A stretch of 64,000 bases of DNA from Silicimonas sp. GTDB taxonomy: Bacteria; Pseudomonadota; Alphaproteobacteria; Rhodobacterales; Rhodobacteraceae. The position numbers and the translations under genes were made by a program. Shown in pieces: positions 54,784 through 62,301 of this stretch (the first letter of the stretch is position 1; every line of letters begins with the position of its first letter). The notes under the pieces were generated by a model. That model was not told the origin of the DNA and ran no database searches. It saw nothing but the letters and a program-made list of their open reading frames with translations. The stretch is from positions 1 to 64,000 of the forward strand of contig JAJDUZ010000022.1 in the NCBI GenBank assembly GCA_022826385.1, written 5' to 3'.

Positions 54784-55845
54784 ATGATGTTGAAGGAGCG
54801 CCTCCGCGACCTTCTGGGGTTCTTTCGGCGTACCGAACGGCATGTCCAGTCGCATTCGCGCGAGCCCGTCGACCACGTTGTCCTGCTGGACGGCACCATG
54901 TCCTCGCTTGATCCGGGCGAGGAAACCAATGTCGGCCTGATCTACAAGTTGCTGGCGGAAGCCGCGGCGCAGAACCGCGTCGGGCTGCTCTATGAAGCGG
55001 GCAACCAGTGGGAAGACTGGTCGAAAACCATGGACATCATTGAAGGGCGCGGCATAAATCGGCAGATCCGGCGGGTCTATGGCTGGCTGGCCTCGCGCTA
55101 TCGTCCCGGGGATCGGATATTCCTGCTTGGCTTCTCGCGCGGGGCCTATGCCGTGCGGTCACTGGCCGGTGTCATTGGCGAGGTTGGCCTGCTGACCCGC
55201 GAGCACGCGACCGAGCGGATGGTGCGCGAAGCCTATCGCCACTATCAAGACGGCACGACGATGGAGACCTGTCGGGCGTTCCGCGAGGCGTACTGCCATG
55301 CAGACGCACCGATCGAGATGATCGGGGTTTTCGACACGGTGAAGTCACTGGGATTCCGGGCGCCTTTCGTGGTGCGCTGGGCCGAAGTGAAGCACGCGTT
55401 TCATAACGCGTCGCTGGGCGATCATGTGAAGCGCGGCTTCCACGCCCTGGCGTTAGACGAGACGCGAGAAGCCTTTTCGCCCGTGCTTTGGTCTTGCCCG
55501 CCGGGACACACCGGCGAGGTCGAGCAAATGTGGTTCCGCGGCAGTCACGGCGATGTCGGCGGCCAGTTGACCGGCAAACATTCCGCGCGGCCCTTGTCGA
55601 ACATTCCGCTGGTCTGGATGATCGGCAAGCTTGAAGACTGCGCGCTGCCCGTGCCGGGGGGATGGCGCGCACGGTTTCCGATGGACCCCGATACAGAAGG
55701 CGTGGGCAACTGGCGCGGATGGGGCAAGTATTTTCTTGCGCGGAAGAAGCGCACAGTCGGTGCCGACCCGTCCGAAAGCATTCATCCCACAGCCATCGGG
55801 CGATCGCCTCGCGCGCCGGTTGAGGGAACCCCGGTCACGACCTAG
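54784..55845 (+). CDS. DUF2235 family alpha/beta hydrolase
   Basis: The 353-residue protein has the DUF2235 hallmarks: VVLLDGTMSS near 32, ETNVGLIYKLL, then FLLGFSRGAYAVRSLAG with a GXSXG nucleophile Ser118. WFRGSHGDVGG carries the catalytic Asp and His region. Relatives include phospholipase effectors of type VI secretion (Tle1), but no T6SS genes are near and there is no signal peptide. It is preceded by 99 bases and followed by a two-hairpin element. Confidence 0.82.
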   Translation: MMLKERLRDLLGFFRRTERHVQSHSREPVDHVVLLDGTMSSLDPGEETNVGLIYKLLAEAAAQNRVGLLYEAGNQWEDWSKTMDIIEGRGINRQIRRVYGWLASRYRPGDRIFLLGFSRGAYAVRSLAGVIGEVGLLTREHATERMVREAYRHYQDGTTMETCRAFREAYCHADAPIEMIGVFDTVKSLGFRAPFVVRWAEVKHAFHNASLGDHVKRGFHALALDETREAFSPVLWSCPPGHTGEVEQMWFRGSHGDVGGQLTGKHSARPLSNIPLVWMIGKLEDCALPVPGGWRARFPMDPDTEGVGNWRGWGKYFLARKKRTVGADPSESIHPTAIGRSPRAPVEGTPVTT

Positions 55846-55851
55846 GCGCAG

Positions 55852-55898
55852 CCGGAAAACGAACCGTTTTCCGGACCAATTTCCGTGTCGGAAATTGG
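55852..55898. repeat. Two-hairpin element, copy D (3' of metF)
   Basis: CCGGAAAACG-AAC-CGTTTTCCGG (55852-55874) is followed by CCAATTTCCG-TGT-CGGAAATTGG (55876-55898), then CGCCGGC to the stop of minus-strand metF. It begins seven bases after the DUF2235 stop and lies between convergent genes. Confidence 0.8.
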
Positions 55899-55905
55899 CG
55901 CCGGC

Positions 55906-56769
55906 TCAGGCGACGTTCTCAAGGGCGCTGTCTGGCGCAAGGCCCAGAGCGTGCACCACATCCCGCGTCAACCTCGGGTCGTTCAATGTATAGAAGTGCA
56001 GGTGCTCGACACCGCCGTCCAGAAGCTTGCTGCACAGTTGGGTCGCGACAGCGACCGCCAGAAGCTCGGTCCGTCCGTCCCTTTCTGCGGTGTCGAACGC
56101 TTGCGCCAGGTGGCCCGGGATCGGTGTGCCGCAGGTTTCGGCAAAGCGTTTGACGCCCGACCAGCTTTGCACCGGCAGGATGCCCGGAAGGATCGGCGCG
56201 TCTATGCCCGCCGCGACGCAACGGTCGCGAAACCGGAAGAAACTGTCGACGTCGAAGAAGAACTGGGTGATCGCGCGCGATGCGCCCGCGTCGATCTTGC
56301 GCTTGAGCCAGTCGACATTGGCCTGCTCGTTTGCGGCCTCCGGGTGCGCGTCGGGATAGGCGCCCACCGCGAGGTCAAACTTGCCGGTGCGGGCCAGCGC
56401 CTCGACCAGTTCGACCGAGGACTGGAAACCGTCGGCACGCGGGGCAAACCCGCCGCTGCCCTTGGGCGGGTCGCCGCGCAGCGCCACGATCTGCGACACG
56501 CCTGCTTCGGCATAACGCTCCGCAATCTCCAGCGTTTCGTCCCGCGACGCGTCCACGCATGTCAGATGCGCCGCGACGTTCAGGCCGGTATGCTTGCCGA
56601 TTGTCTCGACCGCCTCGTGGGTGAGTTTCCGGGTGGTCCCACCTGCGCCATAGGTCACCGATACGAAATCCGGATCGGTATGGCGGAGGGCCGCAACGGT
56701 GTCCCAAAGGCGGAACGAGGCGTCCAGCGTGCGGGGCGGGAAAAACTCGTAGGAAATCGAAGCGGTCAT
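55906..56769 (-). CDS. metF: 5,10-methylenetetrahydrofolate reductase
   Basis: MetF is an FAD enzyme forming 5-methyl-THF for methionine synthesis. I chose the ATG at 56769 (MTASISYEFFPPRT), with AGGAGACCTTC upstream; 287 residues. SYEFFPPRTLD (about 5-15) is the conserved start with catalytic Glu. VSVTYGAGGTTR, LRGDPPKG, DLAVGAYPDAHPEA and ITQFFFDVDSF (about 163-173) are typical. It is divergent from a MetR-like regulator, across a region with MetR-like palindromes. Confidence 0.96.
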   Translation of the reverse strand: MTASISYEFFPPRTLDASFRLWDTVAALRHTDPDFVSVTYGAGGTTRKLTHEAVETIGKHTGLNVAAHLTCVDASRDETLEIAERYAEAGVSQIVALRGDPPKGSGGFAPRADGFQSSVELVEALARTGKFDLAVGAYPDAHPEAANEQANVDWLKRKIDAGASRAITQFFFDVDSFFRFRDRCVAAGIDAPILPGILPVQSWSGVKRFAETCGTPIPGHLAQAFDTAERDGRTELLAVAVATQLCSKLLDGGVEHLHFYTLNDPRLTRDVVHALGLAPDSALENVA

Positions 56770-56813
56770 GAAGGTCTCCTGAAGCGTCCCAGCTTGTCCC
56801 ACAGCCAGAATTG

Positions 56814-56848
56814 TGAGACAATTTCATAATTCTCAAAATTGTTATGAA
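56814..56848. promoter_or_regulatory. MetR-like operators between metF and metR
   Basis: TGAGACAATTTCA (56814-56826) is one base from the TGAA-N5-TTCA MetR box. TTCATAA (56823-56829) and TTATGAA (56842-56848) form a perfect seven-base inverted repeat with a 12-base spacer. TTGTCCACA (56850-56858), one base from a DnaA box, follows. The site suits divergent control of metF and metR. Confidence 0.6.
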
Positions 56849-56860
56849 GTTGTCCACATA

Positions 56861-57790
56861 ATGCATATCGAGTTCCGTCATCTGAGAACCATCCGGGCCA
56901 TCCATGATGCCGGCGGTTTGGCGCGGGCTGCCGACCTTTTGAACATCACGCAATCTGCGCTCAGCCATCAGGTCAAAGGTCTGGAAGAACAGGTGGGGGT
57001 CGAGCTCTTCGTGCGCCGGACCAAGCCCCTGAAGCTGTCCGCCGCAGGGCATCGTTTGCTTAAACTGGCGGACAGGGTGCTGCCCGAGCTGGAAGCCTTG
57101 GAGGTCGAGTTCGAAGGGCTGCGCAAGGGCAAGTCTGGCCGCCTGCATATCGCGATCGAGTGTCACGCCTGTTTCGAATGGCTCTTCCCGGTGCTTGAAG
57201 AGTTTCGCAAGGCGTGGCCTGACGTCGATGTCGATATTCGCCCCGGCCTTGCCTTCGACGCCATGCCCGCGCTGCAGCGCGAGGAGGTCGATCTGGTTGT
57301 CTCGTCTGATCCGGAAGACCTGGAGGGCGTCGATTTCACCGGGCTCTTCGACTACGAACCCGTTTTCGTGGCGTCAGCCCAGCACCCTTTGGCGGACAAA
57401 CCGTTCATCGAGGCCGAGGATTTCCGGGGCGAACTTTTGATCACCTATCCGGTGGACCGGGCGCGTCTGGATGTTTTCAGCCAGCTTCTGAACCCGGCCA
57501 AGGTCGAGCCTCGCGGCGTCCGGCAGGTAGAATTGACCGCCGTCATACTGCTGCTGGTCGCGTCGGATCGCGGTGTCGCTGTGTTGCCGGATTGGGTGGT
57601 GCGCGAAGTGCGCTATCACTCGGACTACGTGACCCGTCCCCTGACGAAGACCGGTCTGACGCGGCGGCTCTATGCCGCCACGCGAGACGAGGATACGACC
57701 AAGCCCTTCGTTGCGCATCTGCTGCAACTGGCGCGCCGTATCCCCGTGCAATTGCAACGCGGGCAAACGAATTTTGAAGAAAATTCGTGA
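56861..57790 (+). CDS. metR: LysR-family regulator, MetR type
   Basis: I chose the ATG at 56861 (MHIEFRHLRTIRAIHDAGG). The 309-residue protein has a LysR helix-turn-helix (1-60, GGLARAADLLNITQSALSHQVKGLEEQ) and an effector domain with the MetR features IAIECHACFEWLFPVLEEF (about 96-114) and VAVLPDWVVREV. MetR uses homocysteine as co-inducer. Its place next to metF supports methionine regulation. The last codons (NFEENS) lie within the first stem of a two-hairpin element. Confidence 0.92.
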   Translation: MHIEFRHLRTIRAIHDAGGLARAADLLNITQSALSHQVKGLEEQVGVELFVRRTKPLKLSAAGHRLLKLADRVLPELEALEVEFEGLRKGKSGRLHIAIECHACFEWLFPVLEEFRKAWPDVDVDIRPGLAFDAMPALQREEVDLVVSSDPEDLEGVDFTGLFDYEPVFVASAQHPLADKPFIEAEDFRGELLITYPVDRARLDVFSQLLNPAKVEPRGVRQVELTAVILLLVASDRGVAVLPDWVVREVRYHSDYVTRPLTKTGLTRRLYAATRDEDTTKPFVAHLLQLARRIPVQLQRGQTNFEENS

Positions 57791-57810
57791 CGGAAAATTT
57801 GAATTTTCCG
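57768..57810. repeat. Two-hairpin element, copy E (overlapping the metR 3' end)
   Basis: CGAATTTT-GAAG-AAAATTCG (57768-57787) is inside the metR coding region, and the metR stop TGA (57788-57790) separates it from CGGAAAATT-TG-AATTTTCCG (57791-57810). The GCGCCCGCT tail runs to the minus-strand glycine-rich gene. Bases 57791-57819 are identical to 37340-37368. Confidence 0.85.
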
Positions 57811-57823
57811 GCGCCCGCTGGCC

Positions 57824-58117
57824 TTAGCCGCGCAGCTTGTTGATGACAAAGCCCGCGATGACCTGAACAACCAGTCCACCCACGCCGCCACCGACAAGGT
57901 TTCCAGCCAGTGACGCAATGTCGAGGCCGCCTGCAGCCGCTGCGGCATCCGCCGCGCCTGACCCAAGGAGACCACCCAGCAGGCCACCGCCGCCGAGACC
58001 ACCCACGCCACCGGCAAGAATGTTGCCCAGCGGGCCCAGATTGCTGCCCGAGACGGCCTTGCCGCCGCCCATGCCGCCCAACGCGCCGCCAACGACCTGT
58101 GCAAGTATTTGTTCCAT
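57824..58117 (-). CDS. Glycine-zipper membrane protein
   Basis: The 97-residue protein is dominated by Gly, Ala, Leu and Val with GxxxG-type repeats: VVGGALGGMGGG, AGGVGGLGGGGLLGGLLG and LVGGGVGGLVVQVIAGF. It has no signal peptide and only two charged residues at the C-terminal KLRG end plus Glu2. Glycine zippers pack membrane helices, so it may insert in the membrane. Class IIb bacteriocins also show such runs, but no immunity or export gene is near. AAGGAG precedes the ATG. I know no function. Confidence 0.7.
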   Translation of the reverse strand: MEQILAQVVGGALGGMGGGKAVSGSNLGPLGNILAGGVGGLGGGGLLGGLLGSGAADAAAAAGGLDIASLAGNLVGGGVGGLVVQVIAGFVINKLRG

Positions 58118-58249
58118 GCTACCCCACTCCTTTCAAATGTGTGGGCCCGGTCTGGCCGGGGGCCGCGCGTTTTCCTAGGGGGAAAAACCCGCGCTTCGGC
58201 TCACGGTTTGAGGTTGTGACGCCTGCAAAACCGGCGTACATGCCGCGCC

Positions 58250-59035
58250 ATGCAAGGCAGCGCTAATCTGAATGTCATGGTCAAGGCCGCTCGCGCGGCG
58301 GGCCGAAGCCTCGTGAAGGACTTTCGCGAGGTGGAGAATCTGCAGGTCTCATCCAAGGGGGCCGGCGATTTCGTCAGCCGTGCCGATGTGGCCGCCGAAG
58401 AGATCGTTCGCGATATCCTGATGGAAGCGCGCCCGAACTATGGCTGGGTCGGTGAGGAAAGCGATGCGGTCGAGGGCAATGACCCGACCCGGCGCTGGAT
58501 CGTCGATCCTTTGGACGGCACCACCAACTTCCTGCACGGGCTGCCGCATTGGGCCGTTTCCATTGCGCTTGAACACAAGGGCGAACTGGTCGCGGCGGTG
58601 ATCTTCGATCCGGCCAAGGACGAGATGTTCGTGGCCGAGAAGGGGCAGGGCGCGTGGCTGAATTCATCGCGGCTTCGCGTCAGCGACCGCCGGCAGATGA
58701 TCGAAAGCATTTTTGCGACCGGCCTGCCGTTCGCCGGTCGGGCCGATTTGCCCGAGGTGCTGCAGGATCTCGCACGTCTCTTGCCGACCTGTGCCGGTGT
58801 GCGCCGCTATGGGGCTGCGGCACTGGACCTCGCCTATGTGGCCGCCGGGCGGTACGAGGGCTATTGGGAACGCGGTCTGAACGAATGGGACATCGCCGCC
58901 GGCATTCTTCTGGTGCGGGAAGCCGGTGGGTTCGTCGAGGCGGTCGAGCCGCGGGCCGACGCGCTGACCAGCGGGTCCTTGATTGCCGGGAATAGCGCGA
59001 TTTTCGAAACATTCTCTGGCCTGATCCGGGGGTAA
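58250..59035 (+). CDS. Inositol monophosphatase family protein (SuhB-like)
   Basis: The 261-residue magnesium-dependent phosphatase has the motifs WVGEESD (about 66-72, metal Glu), IVDPLDGTTNFLHGLPHWAVS (about 83-103, metal Asp), and WERGLNEWDIAAGILLVREAGG (about 204-225, catalytic Trp-Asp). It starts ATG at 58250. It may hydrolyse inositol phosphates or act like SuhB on RNA polymerase; the sequence alone does not decide. A short gene of 46 residues follows. Confidence 0.92.
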   Translation: MQGSANLNVMVKAARAAGRSLVKDFREVENLQVSSKGAGDFVSRADVAAEEIVRDILMEARPNYGWVGEESDAVEGNDPTRRWIVDPLDGTTNFLHGLPHWAVSIALEHKGELVAAVIFDPAKDEMFVAEKGQGAWLNSSRLRVSDRRQMIESIFATGLPFAGRADLPEVLQDLARLLPTCAGVRRYGAAALDLAYVAAGRYEGYWERGLNEWDIAAGILLVREAGGFVEAVEPRADALTSGSLIAGNSAIFETFSGLIRG

Positions 59036-59076
59036 TCTGCCCAGTTCTCGCCCCAATTGAGTGGTGAAAACGTGGC

Positions 59077-59217
59077 ATGACACGTTCTCGACTTCTCCTC
59101 CTCGTTGTTGCCGGTACGCTGGCGATCGCTGCCTTCTTGACCTTCTCGGGCCGTGAGGCAGCCGTGCTGACGCTTGAGAACGGGTTGGGGGAGGACGTGC
59201 GGACGTCCAGCCTCTAG
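59077..59217 (+). CDS. Possible 46-residue secreted or membrane peptide
   Basis: An ATG opens 46 codons: MTRSRLLLLVVAGTLAIAAF and so on. The hydrophobic N-terminal stretch looks like a signal peptide or membrane anchor, followed by a short mature part ending in VRTSSL. An imperfect inverted repeat surrounds the start codon (GAAAACGTG and CACGTTCTC). The ribosome binding site is weak. It ends in a four-base overlap with the convergent MFS gene. It may be real or chance. Confidence 0.4.
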   Translation: MTRSRLLLLVVAGTLAIAAFLTFSGREAAVLTLENGLGEDVRTSSL

Positions 59218-60440
59218 GTGTCGTCGCGCATCCGTGACTTTTTCAAAAGCCGACCGATCAGGAAGCTTGTGCGCGGGGCATAGACGTAGCGTGTGCGTGT
59301 CTCGGCCTCGCGTGTTCGCATCCTGAGAAGGCCGAACAGGATCAGCGCCAAGTGCGCGACCGACACAAAGGCGAACATCGCGGCCGGGCCAAACGCTTCG
59401 ATCAGGATCGAGACAACCCACGGCGAGGCGATCGCCCCCAAGGCAAACAGGAACATCAGCGCGGCCGAGAGCTCCACACGCTCGGAATCGCTGGCAAAGT
59501 CATGCGCGTGCGCAGCTGAGACCGAATAGATCGGAAACGTCGCGATGCCGAAGAAGATGGCCGTCAGAAACGCGGCTGCCGTGCCTTGGCCCGAAAACGC
59601 CACCATGGTGGCGGACGAGATGACCGCAAGGACGGACAGGGCAATCAGAACCCAGCGGCGGTCATAGCGGTCAGCGGCCCAGCCCGCCGGGACTTGTGCG
59701 ATCACGCCCCCAAGGACGAACGCGGCCAGAAACAGGGCGATTTCGTCGACCGAGAGCCCGATCTTGACGCCGTAAAGGGGGCCGACCATCCGGAACGCGG
59801 CTGCTGTGAGACCGGCCGAGACGACGCCGGCCGCGGCGAGCGGCGAGCGCCTCCATGCCAAGGCCGGTCGCAAGCGTGGGGCATCCGGGGTCTCGGGCTG
59901 CTGGACGCGCGTCAGCACCAGCGGGACCAGCGCGGCGCAGCAGATGATCGCCAGGATATTGTAGGACACGTAGTGCGCTGGCGTCAGGACCGAGATCATC
60001 AACTGCGCGCAAAGCGCGCCGCTGATATCGATGACACGATAGACCCCCATGGCGCGGCCCCGGGTTTCGTTCGTGACCTTGGCCTGCAGCCAGCTTTCGA
60101 TAACGGTATAGCTGCCGGCGATGCAAAGCCCGGTCAAAACGCGCATGGCCATCCAGGCATAGGCATCGATCAGCAGCATGTGGCTCAGGATGCCGATGGT
60201 CCCAAGCGCGGTGAACGCGGCGAAGGCCCGCGAATGCCCAACCGAGCCCATAAGGCGCGGCGCCCACCAGCACCCAAGGAAGAACCCGAGAAAATGGCTT
60301 GAGCCCAGAAGGCCGATCTCGGCCGTCGAGAACCCCAGTTCGACGCCGGATATAGCATCAAGCGGCGCAAGGCCGCCCGAGCCGAGTTGCAGCAGCAGGA
60401 CCGACAGCAACAGGGCAGTGAAGGAGATGATGAGACGCAT
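59214..60440 (-). CDS. Major facilitator superfamily transporter
   Basis: I chose the ATG at 60440 (MRLIISFTALLLSVLLLQLG); the longer frame adds 33 unsupported residues. The 408-residue protein has two halves, each with six predicted helices and the MFS loop motif GWAADRYDRRWVL (about 250-262). The substrate is not recognisable. It resembles the UMF/YcaD-type group of small-molecule exporters. It ends at the start of the response-regulator neighbourhood, about 207 bases from that gene's stop. Confidence 0.88.
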   Translation of the reverse strand: MRLIISFTALLLSVLLLQLGSGGLAPLDAISGVELGFSTAEIGLLGSSHFLGFFLGCWWAPRLMGSVGHSRAFAAFTALGTIGILSHMLLIDAYAWMAMRVLTGLCIAGSYTVIESWLQAKVTNETRGRAMGVYRVIDISGALCAQLMISVLTPAHYVSYNILAIICCAALVPLVLTRVQQPETPDAPRLRPALAWRRSPLAAAGVVSAGLTAAAFRMVGPLYGVKIGLSVDEIALFLAAFVLGGVIAQVPAGWAADRYDRRWVLIALSVLAVISSATMVAFSGQGTAAAFLTAIFFGIATFPIYSVSAAHAHDFASDSERVELSAALMFLFALGAIASPWVVSILIEAFGPAAMFAFVSVAHLALILFGLLRMRTREAETRTRYVYAPRTSFLIGRLLKKSRMRDDT

Positions 60441-60647
60441 GTCCGCCGCTTGGTTTCTTCGCTCCCTTTGTAGGCCAAGCGAGATGGTCTGCCGTGTCTG
60501 GCAGCGACATGTTCGCGGCGAATTTGGAAATTCGAACACGGTCCCAGGCCGTTGGCGCCGCGCTGATCACGGCGTTATGTGCCGCTTTTCGACACTTTGC
60601 TGGACGAAGGCCGGGGCGCTTTCGGGGTTTGTCGCCGAGACGGCGCC

Positions 60648-61361
60648 TCAGCGCTTCTCGATCTGTTTTGGGGTGTCGGCAACGGTGCTGATCAGGTCGG
60701 TGGTGTCCCCAAGGCTGGGAAGAGCAACCCAAAGCTGGTCGATGCCTTTTTCAAGTTCACCCAACTGCTGCGCATAGTCGCCCGAAATCTTGTGTGACCG
60801 CAGCTTTCGTACACGCCGCAGCGTGGCCGCAAGAATCGTGCGCATCTCCATCGAGCAGGAAATGGCGTAATGTCGTACGGCAAGTTCCAGCTTCATGCGG
60901 CGATCCCGTTCGTCGTGAAGGGCCAGGTTCATGATCCGACGCTCCAACGCGGTTGCGACCGACTTCTGTAGCATTTCAACCGATAGGCCGGATTTCGTGA
61001 GATAGTCCGAGCATCCGCGCCGCATGGCTTCAACCGCAATATCAAGCCGACCTTCACCAGCAATCATGATGGACACGGCGGATTGCGTGGTGTCGCTGGT
61101 CAGGACGTTCACGGCATCCAGTCCATCTTCACCGGCAAGGAGGTAGTCGATGAACACCAGATCAAAAGACGCGGTCTCAAGCGCGTTCTGAAATTCCTGG
61201 ACCGAGGCCGCTTCGGTTGACTTGAAATCGAGACCCGCATCACCGCAAAGGCGCAGCAGACGTTTCCGGTCGACTTCGTTGTCATCGAGAATCAGGATGT
61301 TCATCTGGCGGGGCGGTTCGCTGTAAAGCTGGGGGGCAACGTCTTGGGCTTGATTGAGCAT
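60648..61361 (-). CDS. Response regulator with C-terminal domain of unknown type
   Basis: I chose the ATG at 61361 (MLNQAQDVAP), with GGAG before it; 237 residues. The receiver domain (about 20-138) has acidic Asp26 and Asp27, phosphoacceptor Asp72 in FIDYLLAGEDG, and Lys near 119 in DYLTKSG. At the usual Thr/Ser switch position the sequence reads IMIAGEG, so that residue appears to be Ala. The C-terminal half (about 140-237, RIMNLALHDERDRRMKLELAV ...) shows no helix-turn-helix that I recognise. It faces a histidine kinase gene. Confidence 0.82.
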   Translation of the reverse strand: MLNQAQDVAPQLYSEPPRQMNILILDDNEVDRKRLLRLCGDAGLDFKSTEAASVQEFQNALETASFDLVFIDYLLAGEDGLDAVNVLTSDTTQSAVSIMIAGEGRLDIAVEAMRRGCSDYLTKSGLSVEMLQKSVATALERRIMNLALHDERDRRMKLELAVRHYAISCSMEMRTILAATLRRVRKLRSHKISGDYAQQLGELEKGIDQLWVALPSLGDTTDLISTVADTPKQIEKR

Positions 61362-61527
61362 TAACAGGCTCCGTTTACGGTTCACGCGGTTAGACGCGAC
61401 GGGTCTAGCGTTCGAAGTTTTCCCGATGATTAACGCGAGGCCGCAATTTGCTGTCGGCGCTCATTCACAATTCTTCAATGACCCGCGTCTAAGCATCGGG
61501 GAATAACGAAACAAGAAATTACGGGCC

Positions 61528-62250
61528 ATGAACGCCGATCTCAGCTTTGACCCCTCGATTCCGGTCGCCGAAGCAGATTCCGAAACCGATGAACTGGTGT
61601 ATCGCATCAGTCACGACCTTCGGGCCTCGGTGCGTGCCTTGCAGGAATTGCCCACTTGGATTGTCGAAGACATCGACAATGCAGCCATTCATCTGCCTCC
61701 GCCGACGGCCCGGCATCTTGACCTGATTTCTTCCCACGCTTGCCGTCTTGATCTGATGCTGACCGGGCTGCTGGAGTATTCGCGGATCGGGCGGATGCAA
61801 CGCATCTCGTCAATTCGGCCCGCCGCTGTGTTCGACGAGGTTCTCGATGACGTTGGCCTGTCAGAGACTGTTCAACTCAGCGTCAACCTCGACAACGGCA
61901 GTATGCAGATGGGCGATGCCGACCTGGCGCGCGTGTTTTCGATCCTGTTGACCAATGCCGCGCGGTTTCATCCGGAAAATGCGCCACGGATTGAGGTCGC
62001 GGGCGGGCCGATCAATGATCGGGAATGGAAAATCGAGGTGTCCGACAACGGCGCTGGCATTCCAAAAGACAAGCGCGACTTCGTGATGCGGCCGATGACC
62101 AAGCTGGTGTCGCGCGACATCGATCCGGGCGCGGGCATGGGGCTGGCGATCTTGCGGAAAATCGCCTGGGTCTATCGGGGTGAAGTGACCATCGATACGC
62201 CGAAATCCGGCAAGGGCACGCGCGTTTCGGTGCGGCTGGCCGTGAATTAA
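61528..62250 (+). CDS. Soluble sensorless histidine kinase
   Basis: The 240-residue protein has only the kinase core. The H-box RISHDLRAS contains His29, and the ATPase domain shows N-box LTNAARFH (about 144-151), G1 DNGAGIP (about 176-182) and G2 GAGMGLAI (about 200-207). There are no membrane helices and no PAS or GAF domain, so it must be controlled by a partner or small signal. It is divergent from the response regulator across 166 bases, and the two probably form a pair. Confidence 0.85.
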   Translation: MNADLSFDPSIPVAEADSETDELVYRISHDLRASVRALQELPTWIVEDIDNAAIHLPPPTARHLDLISSHACRLDLMLTGLLEYSRIGRMQRISSIRPAAVFDEVLDDVGLSETVQLSVNLDNGSMQMGDADLARVFSILLTNAARFHPENAPRIEVAGGPINDREWKIEVSDNGAGIPKDKRDFVMRPMTKLVSRDIDPGAGMGLAILRKIAWVYRGEVTIDTPKSGKGTRVSVRLAVN

Positions 62251-62301
62251 GATAAGCCGAGCGGGCCTGTTTGTCGTCTCGCGTTGGCGGCACGTTGCGT
62301 G

